Source of the DNA: JANQOH01 sp965200095 | GTDB lineage: Bacteria > Pseudomonadota > Alphaproteobacteria > UBA7887 | Reading direction: 5' to 3' | Assembly (NCBI GenBank): GCA_965200095.1 | Contig: OZ241350.1 | Location: 2,046,001 to 2,110,000, forward strand | DNA: 64,000 bases | Part shown: piece by piece, positions 1-8,255 of the stretch | How positions within the stretch are numbered: the stretch's first letter is position 1 | Layout of the letters: every line of letters begins with the position of its first letter | Notes under the pieces: generated by a model | What the model was told of the DNA's origin: nothing | The model's input: the letters and a program-made list of their open reading frames with translations, nothing else | Databases searched by the model: none | Program-made: the position numbers and the translations under genes

Positions 1-1
1 G

Positions 2-421
2 GCTTGCAAGAACTACGACGGCGACGTGCAGTCCGACACCGTGGCCCAGGGGTTCGGCTCTCTCGGCCTCATGACCTCGGTTCTCCTCACCCCCGACGGG
101 CGTGTCGTCGAGGCCGAGGCGGCGCACGGCACGGTCACCCGCCACTACCGCCGTCACCGGGCGGGCGAGGAAACCTCCACGAACCCCATCGCCTCGATCT
201 TCGCGTGGACGCGCGGTCTCTGGCACCGCGGCAAATTCGACGGGACCCCGGAGGTGCAGCGCTTCGCCGAAACCCTGGAGCGCGTCTGCGTCGAAACCGT
301 CGAGGCCGGGTTCATGACCCGCGACCTCGCGGTTCTCATCGGCGCGGATCAGCCCTGGCAGACGACGCGGCGCTTCCTCGACACGCTCGACGAAAGGCTG
401 CGCGACGCCCTCGGCGCGTAA
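2..421 (+). CDS. icd: NADP-dependent isocitrate dehydrogenase, C-terminal part
   Basis: The frame is open from the left edge, so only about the last 139 residues are present. Isocitrate dehydrogenase oxidatively decarboxylates isocitrate to 2-oxoglutarate in the TCA cycle. The visible motifs NYDGDVQSDTVAQGFGSLG and EAAHGTVTRHYR, followed by STNPIASIFAW, are characteristic of the dimeric NADP-type (eukaryote-like) enzyme common in alphaproteobacteria. The stop codon is at 419-421. The next gene faces the opposite way, 21 bp downstream. The assignment is strong; the start lies outside the window. Confidence 0.93.
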   Translation, partial: ACKNYDGDVQSDTVAQGFGSLGLMTSVLLTPDGRVVEAEAAHGTVTRHYRRHRAGEETSTNPIASIFAWTRGLWHRGKFDGTPEVQRFAETLERVCVETVEAGFMTRDLAVLIGADQPWQTTRRFLDTLDERLRDALGA

Positions 422-442
422 CCGGCGCCCTCCGGCGGAGAT

Positions 443-1216
443 TCAGACCACGGGCGCCAGGCCGCCGTCGAGATTGATTGCGACGCCGGTGATGTAGGCT
501 GCGCGCGCCGATACCAGAAACGCGCAAAGGTCGGCGAACTCCTCAGCTTCGCCCACCCGGCCGAGCGGAACCGTCCGGCTCAGCTCCTCATAGAGCTCCT
601 CCACCGGGCGGTTGCCGGCGCGGCGGTTCCACTGCGCGCTCTTGATCAATCCGATGCAGATCGTGTTCACGCGGATGTTGTCCGCCGCAAATTCGTTGGC
701 GAGGGACTTGGTGAGATTGATCCCCGCGGCGCGGGTGACGCTGGTCGGCAGGGCCCCGGCCGGCGGCGCCTTGCCGCCGACGATGGTCGCGTTCACGATC
801 GCCCCGCCGCCGCGCTCGCGCAGCAGCGGCACGGTCAGGCGGCACAGCCGCACGCAGGCCATGAGTTTGAGGTCGATATCCTCGCGCCAGGCTTCGTCGT
901 CCACCGCCTCCAGGCCCGCCGCGGCGGACCGGCCGGCATTGTTGACGACGATATCCACGCCGCCGAAACGCGCTGTCGTCGCCCGCACCAGCGCTTCGAG
1001 ATCGGCGCTCCCGGTCACGTCGGCGCGCTGCGCCGCCACCTCGCCGCCGGTGTCGCGGGTTATCTCTTCCGCCGCGCGCATCAGATGCTCCTCGCGCCGG
1101 GCGCAGATCATCACCTTGCACCCTTCCCGCGCCAGGCGCGCGGCGGTAGCGCGGCCGAGGCCGTCGCTGCCGCCGGTGATCAGCGCCACTTTGCCGTCCA
1201 GGCCGAGATCCAGCAT
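443..1216 (-). CDS. SDR-family oxidoreductase with atypical active site
   Basis: A 257-residue short-chain dehydrogenase. A Rossmann glycine motif TGGSDGLGRA lies near residues 14-23 and NNAG near residue 91, so NAD(P) binding looks intact. The usual catalytic YxxxK is not visible: the equivalent stretch reads LPTSVTRAAGINLTKSL, with no Tyr and Arg where Lys is expected. The ATG at 1216 is preceded by a strong purine-rich RBS (GGAGGAAGGGAG). It is followed on the same strand order by the NIPSNAP gene just upstream (12 bp gap), so the two probably form an operon. The substrate is unknown. Confidence 0.85.
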   Translation of the reverse strand: MLDLGLDGKVALITGGSDGLGRATAARLAREGCKVMICARREEHLMRAAEEITRDTGGEVAAQRADVTGSADLEALVRATTARFGGVDIVVNNAGRSAAAGLEAVDDEAWREDIDLKLMACVRLCRLTVPLLRERGGGAIVNATIVGGKAPPAGALPTSVTRAAGINLTKSLANEFAADNIRVNTICIGLIKSAQWNRRAGNRPVEELYEELSRTVPLGRVGEAEEFADLCAFLVSARAAYITGVAINLDGGLAPVV

Positions 1217-1228
1217 CTCCCTTCCTCC

Positions 1229-1549
1229 CTACGGATGCGGCCCCCAGGGCGAGGCCATGAGGAGCTTGTTCTCCTGCCGGAGAATCAGCGGCCGCAGTTT
1301 GGCCCCGAACGCCTGGAACCCGGCGTCGGCATAGACCCGCGCCCAGAAGGCGCGGCGGTCGGCGTCGTCTTCGAACCGCCACAGATGCACGAGCTGGTTC
1401 ATCGCCCCGACATCGCCGGTGAAGTAGCCGACCAGGCGACCGGCCGCGAGTTTCTCCAGCGCCGGCCATCCGTGCGCGTCGTAGAGTTTCACCGCCTCGG
1501 CCAGTTTGCCGACATGGAAGGTATAGGTCCGCAGTTCGTAAATCGCCAT
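1229..1549 (-). CDS. NIPSNAP family protein
   Basis: A 106-residue protein made of one NIPSNAP/dimeric alpha-beta-barrel-like domain. It starts AIYELRTYTFHVGK and has the typical LVHLWRFEDDADRRAFW segment in the middle. NIPSNAP proteins are small ferredoxin-like-fold proteins often found beside dehydrogenase or CoA-metabolism genes; a biochemical role is generally not established. The ATG at 1549 has an AGGAGG RBS 7 bp upstream. It is the promoter-proximal gene of a pair with the SDR gene at 443-1216. Confidence 0.85.
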   Translation of the reverse strand: MAIYELRTYTFHVGKLAEAVKLYDAHGWPALEKLAAGRLVGYFTGDVGAMNQLVHLWRFEDDADRRAFWARVYADAGFQAFGAKLRPLILRQENKLLMASPWGPHP

Positions 1550-1708
1550 TATGGCCTCCTGCTGTCGCGCGCCGACGCCCGCGAGGGAACGGGGGGGGTC
1601 GCGGCGCGGTTTCTCGCCGGGAGAACGCCGCCGTGCCCCGTTATTCTTTATCGTTGCTCGTCATCCCCACGAAAAGAGCGCCAGCGAATTCCCCGCGGGA
1701 GTCCGGCG

Positions 1709-2313
1709 TCACTCCATCGACGTTTCCGTCTTTTGAGACTCCAGCTCCTCCAGCCTCGCGTCTCGCTCGGCCTCGATCGCCTTGACGAGTTTGTCGCAAT
1801 CCCGGTCGGACTGGGTGCTGCAAATCGTTCGCGCCTCGACGATGGCCGTTGCCGCTTCGGATTCTATCCTTTTCGCCTGCCGGTCGAAAAACGCCTCGCG
1901 CTCTCGGGTATCCGAAAATCGTTTCGGCGTCAGAACTACAGTGACGCTCGGCGGATACTCGTGCATGGCGCCCGATGCGGCATCGACCGCCACGCCGATG
2001 AGACCGCCGAAAAGGATGTTGCCGAAGGTCATATCCTGAAACCCGCTCGCCAGCACTCCGCCGCCATCGAAATGCCCCTCTTTCCTGCAACGCACGGCGA
2101 CGTTGTCGGAGCTCTTTTCGAGACCGATACTACCGGGCGTCGGGTTGACGAACCCGATGGCCTGCCCTTCCCGTATCAATTCGCAAGATGCGCCCGCCGG
2201 TTCCGTGATTACGGAGACGGTTTGGTCGCTGCCTTCGACAATCGTCGAACATCCCTGCAACATCGGTATGAGGAGTGCTACCCCCCCCCGACAGTTTTGG
2301 CGAATCGCAGCAT
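1709..2313 (-). pseudogene. Lipoprotein gene, frameshifted at a G9 tract in the signal peptide
   Basis: The open part (2263 to 1709) encodes MLQGCSTIVEGSDQTVSVIT and about 165 more residues ending in a charged coiled-coil-like tail. Upstream, an ATG at 2313 preceded by GGAGG begins MLRFAKTVGGG and then hits a stop immediately after a run of nine G (2281-2289, C on the plus strand). With ten G the frame would read through as MLRFAKTVGGG-VALLIPMLQGC-S, a textbook lipoprotein signal with lipobox LQGC. Either the gene is phase-variable or mutated here, or the homopolymer was miscounted. The mature part resembles small outer-membrane lipoproteins with a PEGA-like start (AGASCELIREGQ). Its function is unknown. 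Confidence 0.7.
2281..2289 (-). repeat. G9 homopolymer in lipoprotein signal-peptide codons
   Basis: Nine consecutive C on the plus strand (G on the coding strand) inside the region that should encode the hydrophobic core of a lipoprotein signal peptide. One additional G restores a continuous reading frame from the SD-preceded ATG at 2313. Poly-G tracts of this length are slippage-prone. Confidence 0.85.
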
Positions 2314-2480
2314 CGTGGCTGTGCCTCCGTCGTCAGCGATCTTCATGATCGCGATCGATGCGCCGAGTCGCCGCGCCGGGCGCATCGACGCCCCGCACGC
2401 AACCCGGCGCCGGAACCGGTCGCCAAACTGTCGGCGAAACTCCCGCCGCGCCCGGCGATCTGCGTCGTTCGCCCTTCCCT

Positions 2481-3320
2481 TCAGGCGTCGGCGCGGAAGA
2501 ACGCCAGGGTGCGCGCTTCGATGCTCTCGCGCGGTAATGCGTCCTCCGGCGCCGTCGGATCCTCGAACGCGGTGTGACAGGTGAAGCGCGCCGTGCCGTC
2601 GGTCGCCGAGTCGTAGCACTTGATCAGGATCGCTTCCGACGCCTCGAGGCCGGGGTAATAGAACCAGCGGTGATCGGGGTTCCAAACCGTCTGATAGACC
2701 TCCCCCGTGCGGTCGCCATAGACGAGATCCGTGGCGATCAGATCGTCGGGCGCGATGCTGCGCGCGTCGCAGATCGCCAGCGGCATGGTGTGCAGCGGAC
2801 CGCGGATCGGCCGCCACACGTTCACCATGGCGAAACGCCCGCGGACCAGTTCCTCGGCCTCGACGCCGCCGATCAGATCGCGCACCCGCTGCGGCCCGGA
2901 CTTGACCGTATAGTCGTTGTGCACCACGCGCACCGGTTCGCGCACCTGTTTCTCCACCCGCACCGCCTCATCCGAATTGCGCACATTGTGGTCGAACACA
3001 TGCACGCGGAACGCCCCCGTCTCGCGTTTCACGAGTTCGGCCACTTCCGGGTAATAGACCCGTTCGACCTCCTGCGCGTCGTAGAAGTCGCGCACCGCGC
3101 TTCGGTGCGAGGCAAGCGCGAACCCCTCACGATCGAGCGACGCCGGCGCGCCGAGACCCCGCGCATCGCGGATGGCGAACCCGTGCGGGTTGTATTGCGA
3201 CCGGCGCTTGACCGGAGTTCCCGGCTTCGTGATTTCCGACCGCGGCTTCCCGTCGCCGGGAACGATGTAATTGAGCGTGCCTTCGACCGCGCCGGCCGTC
3301 GTCCCGCCGTAAGGCGCCAT
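2481..3320 (-). CDS. CmcJ/NvfI-type oxygenase-like protein
   Basis: A 279-residue protein resembling the CmcJ/NvfI (AsaB-like, GA4-desaturase-type) family of Fe(II)/2-oxoglutarate-dependent oxygenase-like proteins. Typical segments seen are VHVFDHNVR, PVRVVHNDYTVKSGPQRVRD, RFAMVNVWRPIRGPL and WFYYPGLEASEAILIKCYDS, near the middle and C-terminal third. The His-Asn-Asp and Arg positions fit the family's metal/cosubstrate pocket, but I cannot verify them individually. It has no obvious operon partner. The substrate is unknown; members act on aromatic or terpenoid metabolites. Confidence 0.75.
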   Translation of the reverse strand: MAPYGGTTAGAVEGTLNYIVPGDGKPRSEITKPGTPVKRRSQYNPHGFAIRDARGLGAPASLDREGFALASHRSAVRDFYDAQEVERVYYPEVAELVKRETGAFRVHVFDHNVRNSDEAVRVEKQVREPVRVVHNDYTVKSGPQRVRDLIGGVEAEELVRGRFAMVNVWRPIRGPLHTMPLAICDARSIAPDDLIATDLVYGDRTGEVYQTVWNPDHRWFYYPGLEASEAILIKCYDSATDGTARFTCHTAFEDPTAPEDALPRESIEARTLAFFRADA

Positions 3321-3389
3321 GAGTCTTCCCCCGTTTCCCGCGCGAAGCGCCGCGGACCATAAGGCGTCGCGCCGCCCCCGGCAACCGGT

Positions 3390-4196
3390 TCAGCTCGCCG
3401 ACGGCGCGGCGTCGAGGCGGACCGCCACGCCCGCAAGCCCCTGCGCCTCCGGATAGCGCTCCATCACCAGCGGGTCGTGGCCGGGAACGATATGCGCCGG
3501 CGACCCGGCGAGGCGTCGCATTTTCTCATAGCCCTGAACCATGTCGGCGACGTTGTAGGCGATGGGAAACGGCGCCGTCGCCTCCATGTTCTCATAAAGA
3601 TGGCTGGCGTCCGACGCGAGAACCACCCAGCCGCGCCGCGTCAGCACGCGAACGCATTGCATTCCCATCGTATGCCCCCCGATGCGGTGGACCGTCACCC
3701 CCGGGGCGATCTGCGAATCCCCGTCGTGGAACGCCAGACGGCCCTCGAAAAGCTTGTCGATCAACCGCTTGACGTGCGCCGCGCTATAGGCGTAGCCGAA
3801 CGGCTTGTGCGCCATGTGGCGGCCCGTCGCATAGGCCATCTCCAGGTCCTGGAGATGGAAGCGCGCGGCGGGAAAGTCGTCGATGGTTCCCGCGTGATCG
3901 TAATGCAGGTGGGTGACGATGACGTCGGCGACCCTCCGCGTATCGATGCCGAGCATCGCCAGCCCCTCGCGCGGCAGACGCACGATCTCGCGCCCGCGAC
4001 GCGCCGCCTCCTCGCGGTCGAACCCGGTGTCGACCACGATGGCGCGCTCCCCGTTGACGATCGCCCACACGAAATAGTCGATCGGCATCGGCGCGTCGTG
4101 ACGGTCGGGCGGCACGATGAAATTGTCGGCGCGGACGCGCCCCTCGTGCCGTCCGTAGCGGATGGCGAACAGTTTCCAGGTCTCCGTGTCGGACAT
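3390..4196 (-). CDS. Metallo-beta-lactamase hydrolase, N-acyl-homoserine-lactonase-like
   Basis: A 268-residue MBL-fold protein. The zinc motif HxHxDH is seen as THLHYDHAG near residues 108-116, with downstream GGHTMGMQ, LASDASHLYEN and PGHDP supplying the other ligands. The layout with an early VDTGFDREEA resembles AhlD/AttM-type N-acyl-homoserine lactonases. The start is placed at the ATG at 4196 (MSDTETWK), preceded by GAGGGAGAGAG; the longer frame upstream lies in the pqiA-like gene. It may open lactone rings, but lactonase-like relatives have varied substrates. Confidence 0.82.
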   Translation of the reverse strand: MSDTETWKLFAIRYGRHEGRVRADNFIVPPDRHDAPMPIDYFVWAIVNGERAIVVDTGFDREEAARRGREIVRLPREGLAMLGIDTRRVADVIVTHLHYDHAGTIDDFPAARFHLQDLEMAYATGRHMAHKPFGYAYSAAHVKRLIDKLFEGRLAFHDGDSQIAPGVTVHRIGGHTMGMQCVRVLTRRGWVVLASDASHLYENMEATAPFPIAYNVADMVQGYEKMRRLAGSPAHIVPGHDPLVMERYPEAQGLAGVAVRLDAAPSAS

Positions 4197-4227
4197 GCTC
4201 TCTCTCCCTCGGCGGCGCGCGGGCGCC

Positions 4228-4716
4228 TCACGGCGATTCGCCGGCCGTCGCGACGGTGCGACGGGCGGTCCAGGTCGACAACAGAACCCCCGCGGCGAAC
4301 ACGATAACGCCGGCATGAACATCGGCGGCGCCGAACACCCGCCCGTCCACCGCCAGCACCACCAGCGCAACGATGAACACGTCGACCATCGACCAGCGCG
4401 ACAACGCCGCGAGCCACCCCGCCAGCCGCACCGCCGCCGCGGCGCCGGGGCGGCGCGGCGCGGTCGCCCAAAGCGCCAGGCAGACCGCCACTTTCGCCAG
4501 CGGAAAGGCGATAGTGAACGCGAAGGTTATCAGAAACAGGAACCACTGGCCCGCCGCGGCGAAACCGAACACCGCGCCCGCCAGCGACATTCGTTCGGCG
4601 AAGAAGACGGGTCCGAGCGTGATCGCCGGCAGGAACAGCCCCGCCGCCAGCAGCGCTCCGAGGCGCAGATGCGCGCCGCTCCGCCATGCGCCCCGTTTCA
4701 CCGCCCGTTTCGCCAT
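4228..4716 (-). CDS. Paraquat-inducible protein A (PqiA)-like membrane protein
   Basis: A 162-residue membrane protein with about four hydrophobic segments: LLAAGLFLPAITL, WFLFLITFAFTIAFPLAKV, SMVDVFIVALVVLAV and AGVIVFAAGVLLS. The family motif WSMVDVF sits in the second half. It corresponds to a single PqiA domain; classical PqiA has two. PqiA proteins belong to MCE/lipid-transport or stress-linked membrane systems, but no MCE gene is adjacent here. The start at the ATG at 4716 (MAKRAVKRG) is the best fit; no strong RBS is visible. Confidence 0.75.
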   Translation of the reverse strand: MAKRAVKRGAWRSGAHLRLGALLAAGLFLPAITLGPVFFAERMSLAGAVFGFAAAGQWFLFLITFAFTIAFPLAKVAVCLALWATAPRRPGAAAAVRLAGWLAALSRWSMVDVFIVALVVLAVDGRVFGAADVHAGVIVFAAGVLLSTWTARRTVATAGESP

Positions 4717-4823
4717 GCCGCCCGAAAGTGGGCGCGGGCGCGCCGGCGCGCAAGCGGTTCCCGTCGCCCGAGCTCCGGATATGCAGCGGCGTCGGCGCAC
4801 GCGTCGCCCGGGGAGCGCCGGCG

Positions 4824-5594
4824 TCACTCGCCGAGAAGCGTCGCTTTCGCCTGGTTGAGCTTCGCCGCGAAATAGTCCGACCCTCCATGGTCGGGGTGGA
4901 GCTTTTTCATCAGGCCCCGGTGCGCCTCCTTGATCCGCTCCGCGCCGGCGCCCTCCTCCAGGCCGAGGATCGAGAGCGCCTCCTCGCGCGTCATGCCGCC
5001 GGCGGGCGACGCCGGACCCGCGCCCGAAGCCCGCGCCCGCGCAGCGAAGTCGGCGCGCCAGTCCTCTCCCGCGCGGTCGAGGAAGGTCTCCAGCAGGCGC
5101 AGCGACTGCGCGTCGTCGCGCACCGCGAGCCACAGCGCGAACATTTCGTCCCGCGACAGGGAACCGATCCGACGCCCCTCGAACGGTCCCTGCCGCACCG
5201 CGCCGTCGATATCTCCGGTGATATGGTCGAGGCGCATGGCGAGCCATGCGGTCTCGACGGCGGAGGCGGACGGTCCCGCGCCGCCGGGCGTCGCGCCGCC
5301 GGGCGCGGCGCCGCCGGCCCGCGCCGCGCGCGCGGCGCCGAAAAGCGAGCCGAACAGCGACAAGAGGCGCAACACGCTGCCCGAGCGCCATGCGAACGCC
5401 GCGACCGTGCCCAGCAGCGCCGCCGCGGCCGGCAGGCCCCGCGCCAGCACGAACAGGGCGAGCAGCGCCGCCAGGGCGATGACGGTCCACCGCAGGCCAC
5501 GCGCCAGCGCCGCCGGGTTCGCAGAGGCGAACAACCGCCCCACGAGATACAGCGCGAGCAACAGCCCGACGCCGCCGATCAGCCAGAGATACAT
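4824..5594 (-). CDS. Membrane-anchored DnaJ-domain protein
   Basis: A 256-residue protein with two hydrophobic segments at the N-terminus (residues about 1-18 and 36-55), a low-complexity Gly/Ala/Pro linker, and a C-terminal J domain (EALSILGLEEGAGAERIKEA then KKLHPDHGGSDYFAAKLNQAK). The HPD tripeptide needed to stimulate DnaK is intact. Its placement downstream of mipZ and a VWA gene is typical of alphaproteobacteria. It probably recruits DnaK to the inner membrane (inference). Confidence 0.85.
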   Translation of the reverse strand: MYLWLIGGVGLLLALYLVGRLFASANPAALARGLRWTVIALAALLALFVLARGLPAAAALLGTVAAFAWRSGSVLRLLSLFGSLFGAARAARAGGAAPGGATPGGAGPSASAVETAWLAMRLDHITGDIDGAVRQGPFEGRRIGSLSRDEMFALWLAVRDDAQSLRLLETFLDRAGEDWRADFAARARASGAGPASPAGGMTREEALSILGLEEGAGAERIKEAHRGLMKKLHPDHGGSDYFAAKLNQAKATLLGE

Positions 5595-5601
5595 GCGCGC
5601 C

Positions 5602-6315
5602 TCAGCGGCGGCGCGGCGCCGGCAGTTTCAGCACGTCGCGCCCGGCGCGGCGGTTGAAATCCTCGAGCGCCGGCCGCCCGCCCACCGCGAACACCGCGAC
5701 CGCCTGGAGGAGATCGCGCAAAAGGCGCGCGCTCGCCGCGTCGAACCGGCAATAGGCGCCGCCCGAAAGTTTCGCCATCTGCCTGAACGCGGCCCCCGCC
5801 CACGGGTCGCCGCCTTCGTGGAACACGAACAGGGGGGACCCGTGAAGGCCGAGCGCGCCGGCGAGATGGCAGAGTTCGTCCACTTCCTCCTCGCAGCAAT
5901 CGCCGATGAACACCACGGCGTCGACGCGCTCGCGGGTCGTCTCGTTCAGGGCGTGACGGAGCAGGCGGGCGATCTGCGTGCGCCCGCCGAGGCAGCGGAC
6001 GGCCGTCATCCGGCGCAGCAGCGCCGCCGATTCGGTCTCGAACGGAGTCGCCTCGAACTCGCGGAAGCCGCGATACCAGGCGAGCTGTATGGCCAGAGTC
6101 CCCAGGGCCGCGGTTTCCGAGAACATCTCCGCCTGGATGTCGCACGCCCGGTCCCAGGCGCGCCCGCGGCTCTGCGTCGCGTCCAGCGCGAAAATCAGGC
6201 GACCCCTGCGCGCCTGGCGCGACCGCGTAGCCAGGGCGGCCGCGCGCTCAAGAAAAGCGCCGATCTCGCGGTCCGAAGACCGGGCGGGAAGCCCGTCGTC
6301 GCCCCTGCCCGTCAT
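5602..6315 (-). CDS. VWA-domain protein downstream of mipZ
   Basis: About 237 residues. A von Willebrand A-like core is seen: GRLIFALDATQSRGRAWD supplies a MIDAS-type D-x-T-x-S loop, followed by FIGDCCEEEVDELCHLAGAL and PLFVFHEGGDPWA. It conserves the DxTxS variant found in uncharacterised alphaproteobacterial VWA proteins encoded between mipZ and a DnaJ gene. The start is chosen at the ATG at 6315 (MTGRGDDGL), because residues in the longer frame overlap mipZ and look non-coding. A role with MipZ or the J protein is inferred from synteny only. Confidence 0.8.
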   Translation of the reverse strand: MTGRGDDGLPARSSDREIGAFLERAAALATRSRQARRGRLIFALDATQSRGRAWDRACDIQAEMFSETAALGTLAIQLAWYRGFREFEATPFETESAALLRRMTAVRCLGGRTQIARLLRHALNETTRERVDAVVFIGDCCEEEVDELCHLAGALGLHGSPLFVFHEGGDPWAGAAFRQMAKLSGGAYCRFDAASARLLRDLLQAVAVFAVGGRPALEDFNRRAGRDVLKLPAPRRR

Positions 6316-6322
6316 GCGACCT

Positions 6323-7108
6323 TCATGCGACCGGCGACGCCGCGCGGCGCTCCCCTGCGGCGCCGCGCAGCGTCGCCTCGAGCAGCCCGCGCAGCTCCGA
6401 CCGCGCCCCCACATGCGACATGGTCATGCGTATCCCCGCAACCCCGAGGTCCATCACCGTCAAGCCCTGCGGGAACAATTCGCGGAACACTACGCGCTCG
6501 GCGAAACCGGGGACGGCGCGGCAGCCGAAACGCGGCGCCATCGCCTCCAGCGCCGCGCCCACGCGGCGCTTGTTGCGCGCGTCGAGGGACGAAAGCCGGT
6601 TGCGCAGCACCACCCAGTCGATCGCCGCGCCGCGCGCCGCCCGCGCCTTCTTCTGTTCCCACACCATCTCGCTGTAGCGGCCCGGCGCCGCCACGGCGAA
6701 AGTCTCCGGGTCGATGTCCGCCAGAACGTCCAGGTCGACGAAACTGTCGTTCACCGGCGTGACCAGCACGTCGGCGCACCGGTGCGCGAGGCGCGAAAGC
6801 GGCGTGTCGGCCCCCGGACAGTCGATCACTGCGGCGTCGTGACCGCGCGCCAGCGCCGCGAGCCGCTCCGGCAGCGGTATGCCGCCGGCCGCCCGAAACG
6901 CCTCATGGTCGGGCCGCGGGACCGCGAACCCCTTCGCCCGCGCCCAGGCCTCGCGGTTGGCGAAAAAGCGGGTGGTCGTCCGCTGCCGCGAATCGAGGTC
7001 CAGGCTGGCGACCCGCCAGCCGAGCCCCAGCAACCCGACGACAAGATGCGCGGCGACCGTCGACTTGCCCGAACCGCCCTTCTCGTTTCCGACGACGATC
7101 GTCCGCAT
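6323..7108 (-). CDS. mipZ: MipZ, division-site-positioning ParA/MinD-type ATPase
   Basis: A 261-residue P-loop ATPase. The deviant Walker A NEKGGSGKST is at residues 8-17, LDLDSRQRTTTRFFANR follows at about residue 36, and the distinctive MipZ segments TPVNDSFVDLDVL, IDWVVLRNRLSSLDARNKRR and ELFPQGLTVMDL are all present. MipZ forms a ParB-anchored gradient that inhibits FtsZ away from mid-cell in alphaproteobacteria. This gene is one of the better taxonomic markers in the window. The downstream VWA gene is 7 bp away, so the two are probably co-transcribed. Confidence 0.93.
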   Translation of the reverse strand: MRTIVVGNEKGGSGKSTVAAHLVVGLLGLGWRVASLDLDSRQRTTTRFFANREAWARAKGFAVPRPDHEAFRAAGGIPLPERLAALARGHDAAVIDCPGADTPLSRLAHRCADVLVTPVNDSFVDLDVLADIDPETFAVAAPGRYSEMVWEQKKARAARGAAIDWVVLRNRLSSLDARNKRRVGAALEAMAPRFGCRAVPGFAERVVFRELFPQGLTVMDLGVAGIRMTMSHVGARSELRGLLEATLRGAAGERRAASPVA

Positions 7109-7271
7109 GGCCGCTCCCCGGGGGCACGCGCCCGTCGCCCCGCCAGTCTATCACGCCGTCGCGCCGCGCGGGCGCCGCCTTGGTCCTTGAGCGTTGCCCC
7201 GCGCAGCCTTACAAGTTGCGGAACGTCGCATATTCGACGCAGCCTCGCCGCGCCCGGACGAAAGGCCGCAC

Positions 7272-8255
7272 GTGGTCGCCATCGCCATCACTCCGGGGGA
7301 TCCGAGCGGGGTCGGCCCGGAAATCGTCTGCAAGGCGCTCGTCGCCCTTCCGGCGGCGCGGCGCGCCGAGTGCCGGGTCGTCGGCGCGCGCCGCTTCCTC
7401 GAACGCGCCGCCGCCCTGGCCGGGGGGCCGCGCTTCGGACCCGGCGGCGTCGCCCTCGTCGAGGTCGAAAGCCCCCATGAGGACGAAATCCGCGACCGCC
7501 GGGCGACCGCCGCCGGAGGCCACGCCGCCTACGCCAGTGTCGCCAGGGCGGTGGAGCTGGCGATGGCGGGCGCCGTCGACGCCATCGTCACCGCCCCGCT
7601 CAACAAGGCGGCGCTGCACATGGCGGGCCATCGTTACGACGGTCACACCGAACTCCTCCAGCGCCTCGCCGGCGCGCCGTCGTCGTTCATGCTGCTCGCT
7701 TCGGAGCGCCTCAAGGCGATCCACGTCTCGACCCATTGCTCGCTCGCCGACGCCGTCGAACGCACACGCAAGGCGCGCGTTCTCGACTGCATCCGCGCAG
7801 GAGACCGCCACCTCCGCGACATGGGATGCGCGCGGCCGCGTATCGTCTGCGCCGGTCTCGACCCCCATTGCGGCGAAGGCGGGCTGTTCGGACACCGCGA
7901 CGCCGGGGAGATCGCCCCCGCCGTCGCCGCGGCGCGCGCCGGGGGGATCGACGCCGCCGGCCCCCTCCCCGGCGACACCGTGTTTCACCGCGCCGCCGCG
8001 GGCGAATTCGACCTGGTCGTCGCCAACTATCACGACCAGGGCCACATACCCATCAAGCTCGTCGCCTTTCACAGCGCCGTGAACGTCACCCTCGGTCTCC
8101 CCATCGCACGTTGTTCGGTCGACCACGGCACCGCCTTCGACATCGCGTGGGAGGGACGCGCCGACCATCGCAACATGCTCGCGGCCCTCGCATACGCCCG
8201 GCGTCTCGCCGACGGCGCCGCCGCCGGGCGCCGCCCCGGACCGTCCGGCGGATGA
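7272..8255 (+). CDS. pdxA: PdxA-family 4-phosphate dehydrogenase (PdxA2-like)
   Basis: A metal- and NAD-dependent dehydrogenase of the PdxA family. It opens with AIAITPGDPSGVGPEI, and the metal-ligand regions GHTELLQRLAG, DPHCGEGGLFG and YHDQGHIPIKL are visible. Classical PdxA (4-hydroxythreonine-4-phosphate dehydrogenase, pyridoxal phosphate synthesis) usually reads YHDQG-LP; the YHDQGHIP form is more typical of PdxA2 paralogues acting on 4-phospho-threonate or -erythronate. The specific substrate is therefore uncertain. The GTG at 7272 is chosen because the family starts just before TPGDP; an upstream TTG at 7194 is the alternative. Its stop overlaps the next gene's ATG. Confidence 0.88.
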   Translation: MVAIAITPGDPSGVGPEIVCKALVALPAARRAECRVVGARRFLERAAALAGGPRFGPGGVALVEVESPHEDEIRDRRATAAGGHAAYASVARAVELAMAGAVDAIVTAPLNKAALHMAGHRYDGHTELLQRLAGAPSSFMLLASERLKAIHVSTHCSLADAVERTRKARVLDCIRAGDRHLRDMGCARPRIVCAGLDPHCGEGGLFGHRDAGEIAPAVAAARAGGIDAAGPLPGDTVFHRAAAGEFDLVVANYHDQGHIPIKLVAFHSAVNVTLGLPIARCSVDHGTAFDIAWEGRADHRNMLAALAYARRLADGAAAGRRPGPSGG

